Source: Knufia peltigerae (lineage: Eukaryota > Ascomycota > Eurotiomycetes > Chaetothyriales > Trichomeriaceae). From it: a stretch of 64,000 nt of DNA. The notes under the pieces were generated by a model, which was given only the letters and a program-made list of their open reading frames with translations, was not told the DNA's origin and did not search any database. Both the position numbers and the translations under genes were made by a program. Below are positions 63,545 to 64,000 of this stretch, piece by piece. The stretch is from contig JAPDRN010000007.1 of assembly GCA_030247855.1 (NCBI GenBank), positions 434,001-498,000 on the forward strand, read 5' to 3'. The first letter of the stretch is position 1, and each line of letters begins with the position of its first letter.

Positions 63545-64000
63545 ATGGCCTTTGGTGGTGCCCTCCTTCGCTTCGGCCAGACCGGCCTGCGCATCATCGA
63601 ATTCGCCTGCGCGGCCATCATCCTCGGCATCTTCAGCTACTTTTTGGCGGTGCTGTCCAAGCACGACATCCACATCCCGACGTGGGAGAAGGCGGTCGAG
63701 GGCATGTCGGGCGCGGCCTGCCTGTACCTGATCTTCTGCATCCTGCTGACCCTGTTCCTGGGGGCGGTCCGGTTCTTCGCCGCCATCGCCATCTTCCTCG
63801 ACATCTGCTTCGTCGGCTGCTTCGCCGCCATCGCCTACTACACCCGCCACGGGGCCAACTCCTGCAAGGGCTTCGTCAACACCCCCCTCGGCAGGGGCGC
63901 CGACAACCAGGACGCCCCGGGCGCCGGCGACTGGGGCTACGTCTGCAGCCTGAACACCGCCGTCTTCGCCGTCGCCCTCGTCAACGTCTTCCTCTTCCTC
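63545..64000 (+). CDS. MARVEL-domain membrane protein, 3' partial
   Basis: An open frame of 152 codons running off the window end, with no stop reached. The start context is CCAAAATGG. Four hydrophobic segments are visible: IIEFACAAIILGIFSYFLAV, ACLYLIFCILLTLFLGAVRF, AAIAIFLDICFVGCFAAIAY, and one beginning LNTAVFAVALVNVFLFL. A loop containing Cys and GRGADN lies between the third and fourth. This matches fungal MARVEL-domain tetraspan proteins, which act in membrane apposition or plasma-membrane domains. Codon third positions are almost all G or C, more extreme than its neighbours, which suggests high expression. An NCE102-type protein is possible but unproven. Confidence 0.8.
   Translation, partial: MAFGGALLRFGQTGLRIIEFACAAIILGIFSYFLAVLSKHDIHIPTWEKAVEGMSGAACLYLIFCILLTLFLGAVRFFAAIAIFLDICFVGCFAAIAYYTRHGANSCKGFVNTPLGRGADNQDAPGAGDWGYVCSLNTAVFAVALVNVFLFL

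Overview
The window is nuclear DNA from a filamentous ascomycete (Pezizomycotina). The evidence is many short spliceosomal introns (about 45-170 bp, GT...AG, CTAAC/CTGAC-type branch sites), dense single-copy genes on both strands, a Zn2Cys6 regulator with a fungal-type middle region, a GH72 wall glucanosyltransferase, a PHO80/PREG-type cyclin and FTA2-like fungal proteins. A Eurotiomycete-like (possibly black-yeast) origin would fit, but I cannot fix the order from sequence alone. I saw no rRNA, tRNA, CRISPR array, intact transposon, or PKS/NRPS cluster.

Layout. 0-12.6 kb is a housekeeping block: QCR2 (complex III core, cut by the window edge), RPC82 (RNA polymerase III), ATP15 (ATP synthase epsilon), MAK10/NAA35 (NatC), a VID28/GID5-type armadillo protein and a PHO80-like cyclin. 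13.6-18.4 kb holds a large chromodomain protein divergent from a RAB11/YPT31 GTPase. 18.8-26.7 kb is accessory in character: an F-box protein, an FTA2/kinase-like protein, an unrecognised protein, a small candidate gene and about 2.5 kb of gene-poor DNA. 26.7-36.9 kb has a DXD glycosyltransferase, a TPT-family sugar-phosphate transporter, a cupin, an aldo-keto reductase and a serine-rich protein, with long spacers. 37.8-39.7 kb is a seven-exon microsomal-type epoxide hydrolase, followed by RRB1 (ribosome assembly) and a 2.6-kb spacer. 44.5-55 kb has a secreted MRJP/yellow-type protein, an MDR reductase, a short-chain dehydrogenase, a Zn2Cys6 regulator divergent from the SDR, and a large membrane protein. 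56-64 kb returns to core functions: EME1, ALG2, a GEL/GAS glucanosyltransferase and a MARVEL protein cut by the window end.

Most genes are independent housekeeping loci. The one place where neighbours may work together is 44.5-52.3 kb, where two oxidoreductases and a secreted protein sit beside a candidate pathway regulator. The SDR/regulator shared promoter carries a perfect CCG...CGG inverted repeat of the kind such regulators bind. Gene models were built by hand from reading frames, splice signals and remembered family conservation. Splice sites supported only by frame are flagged.
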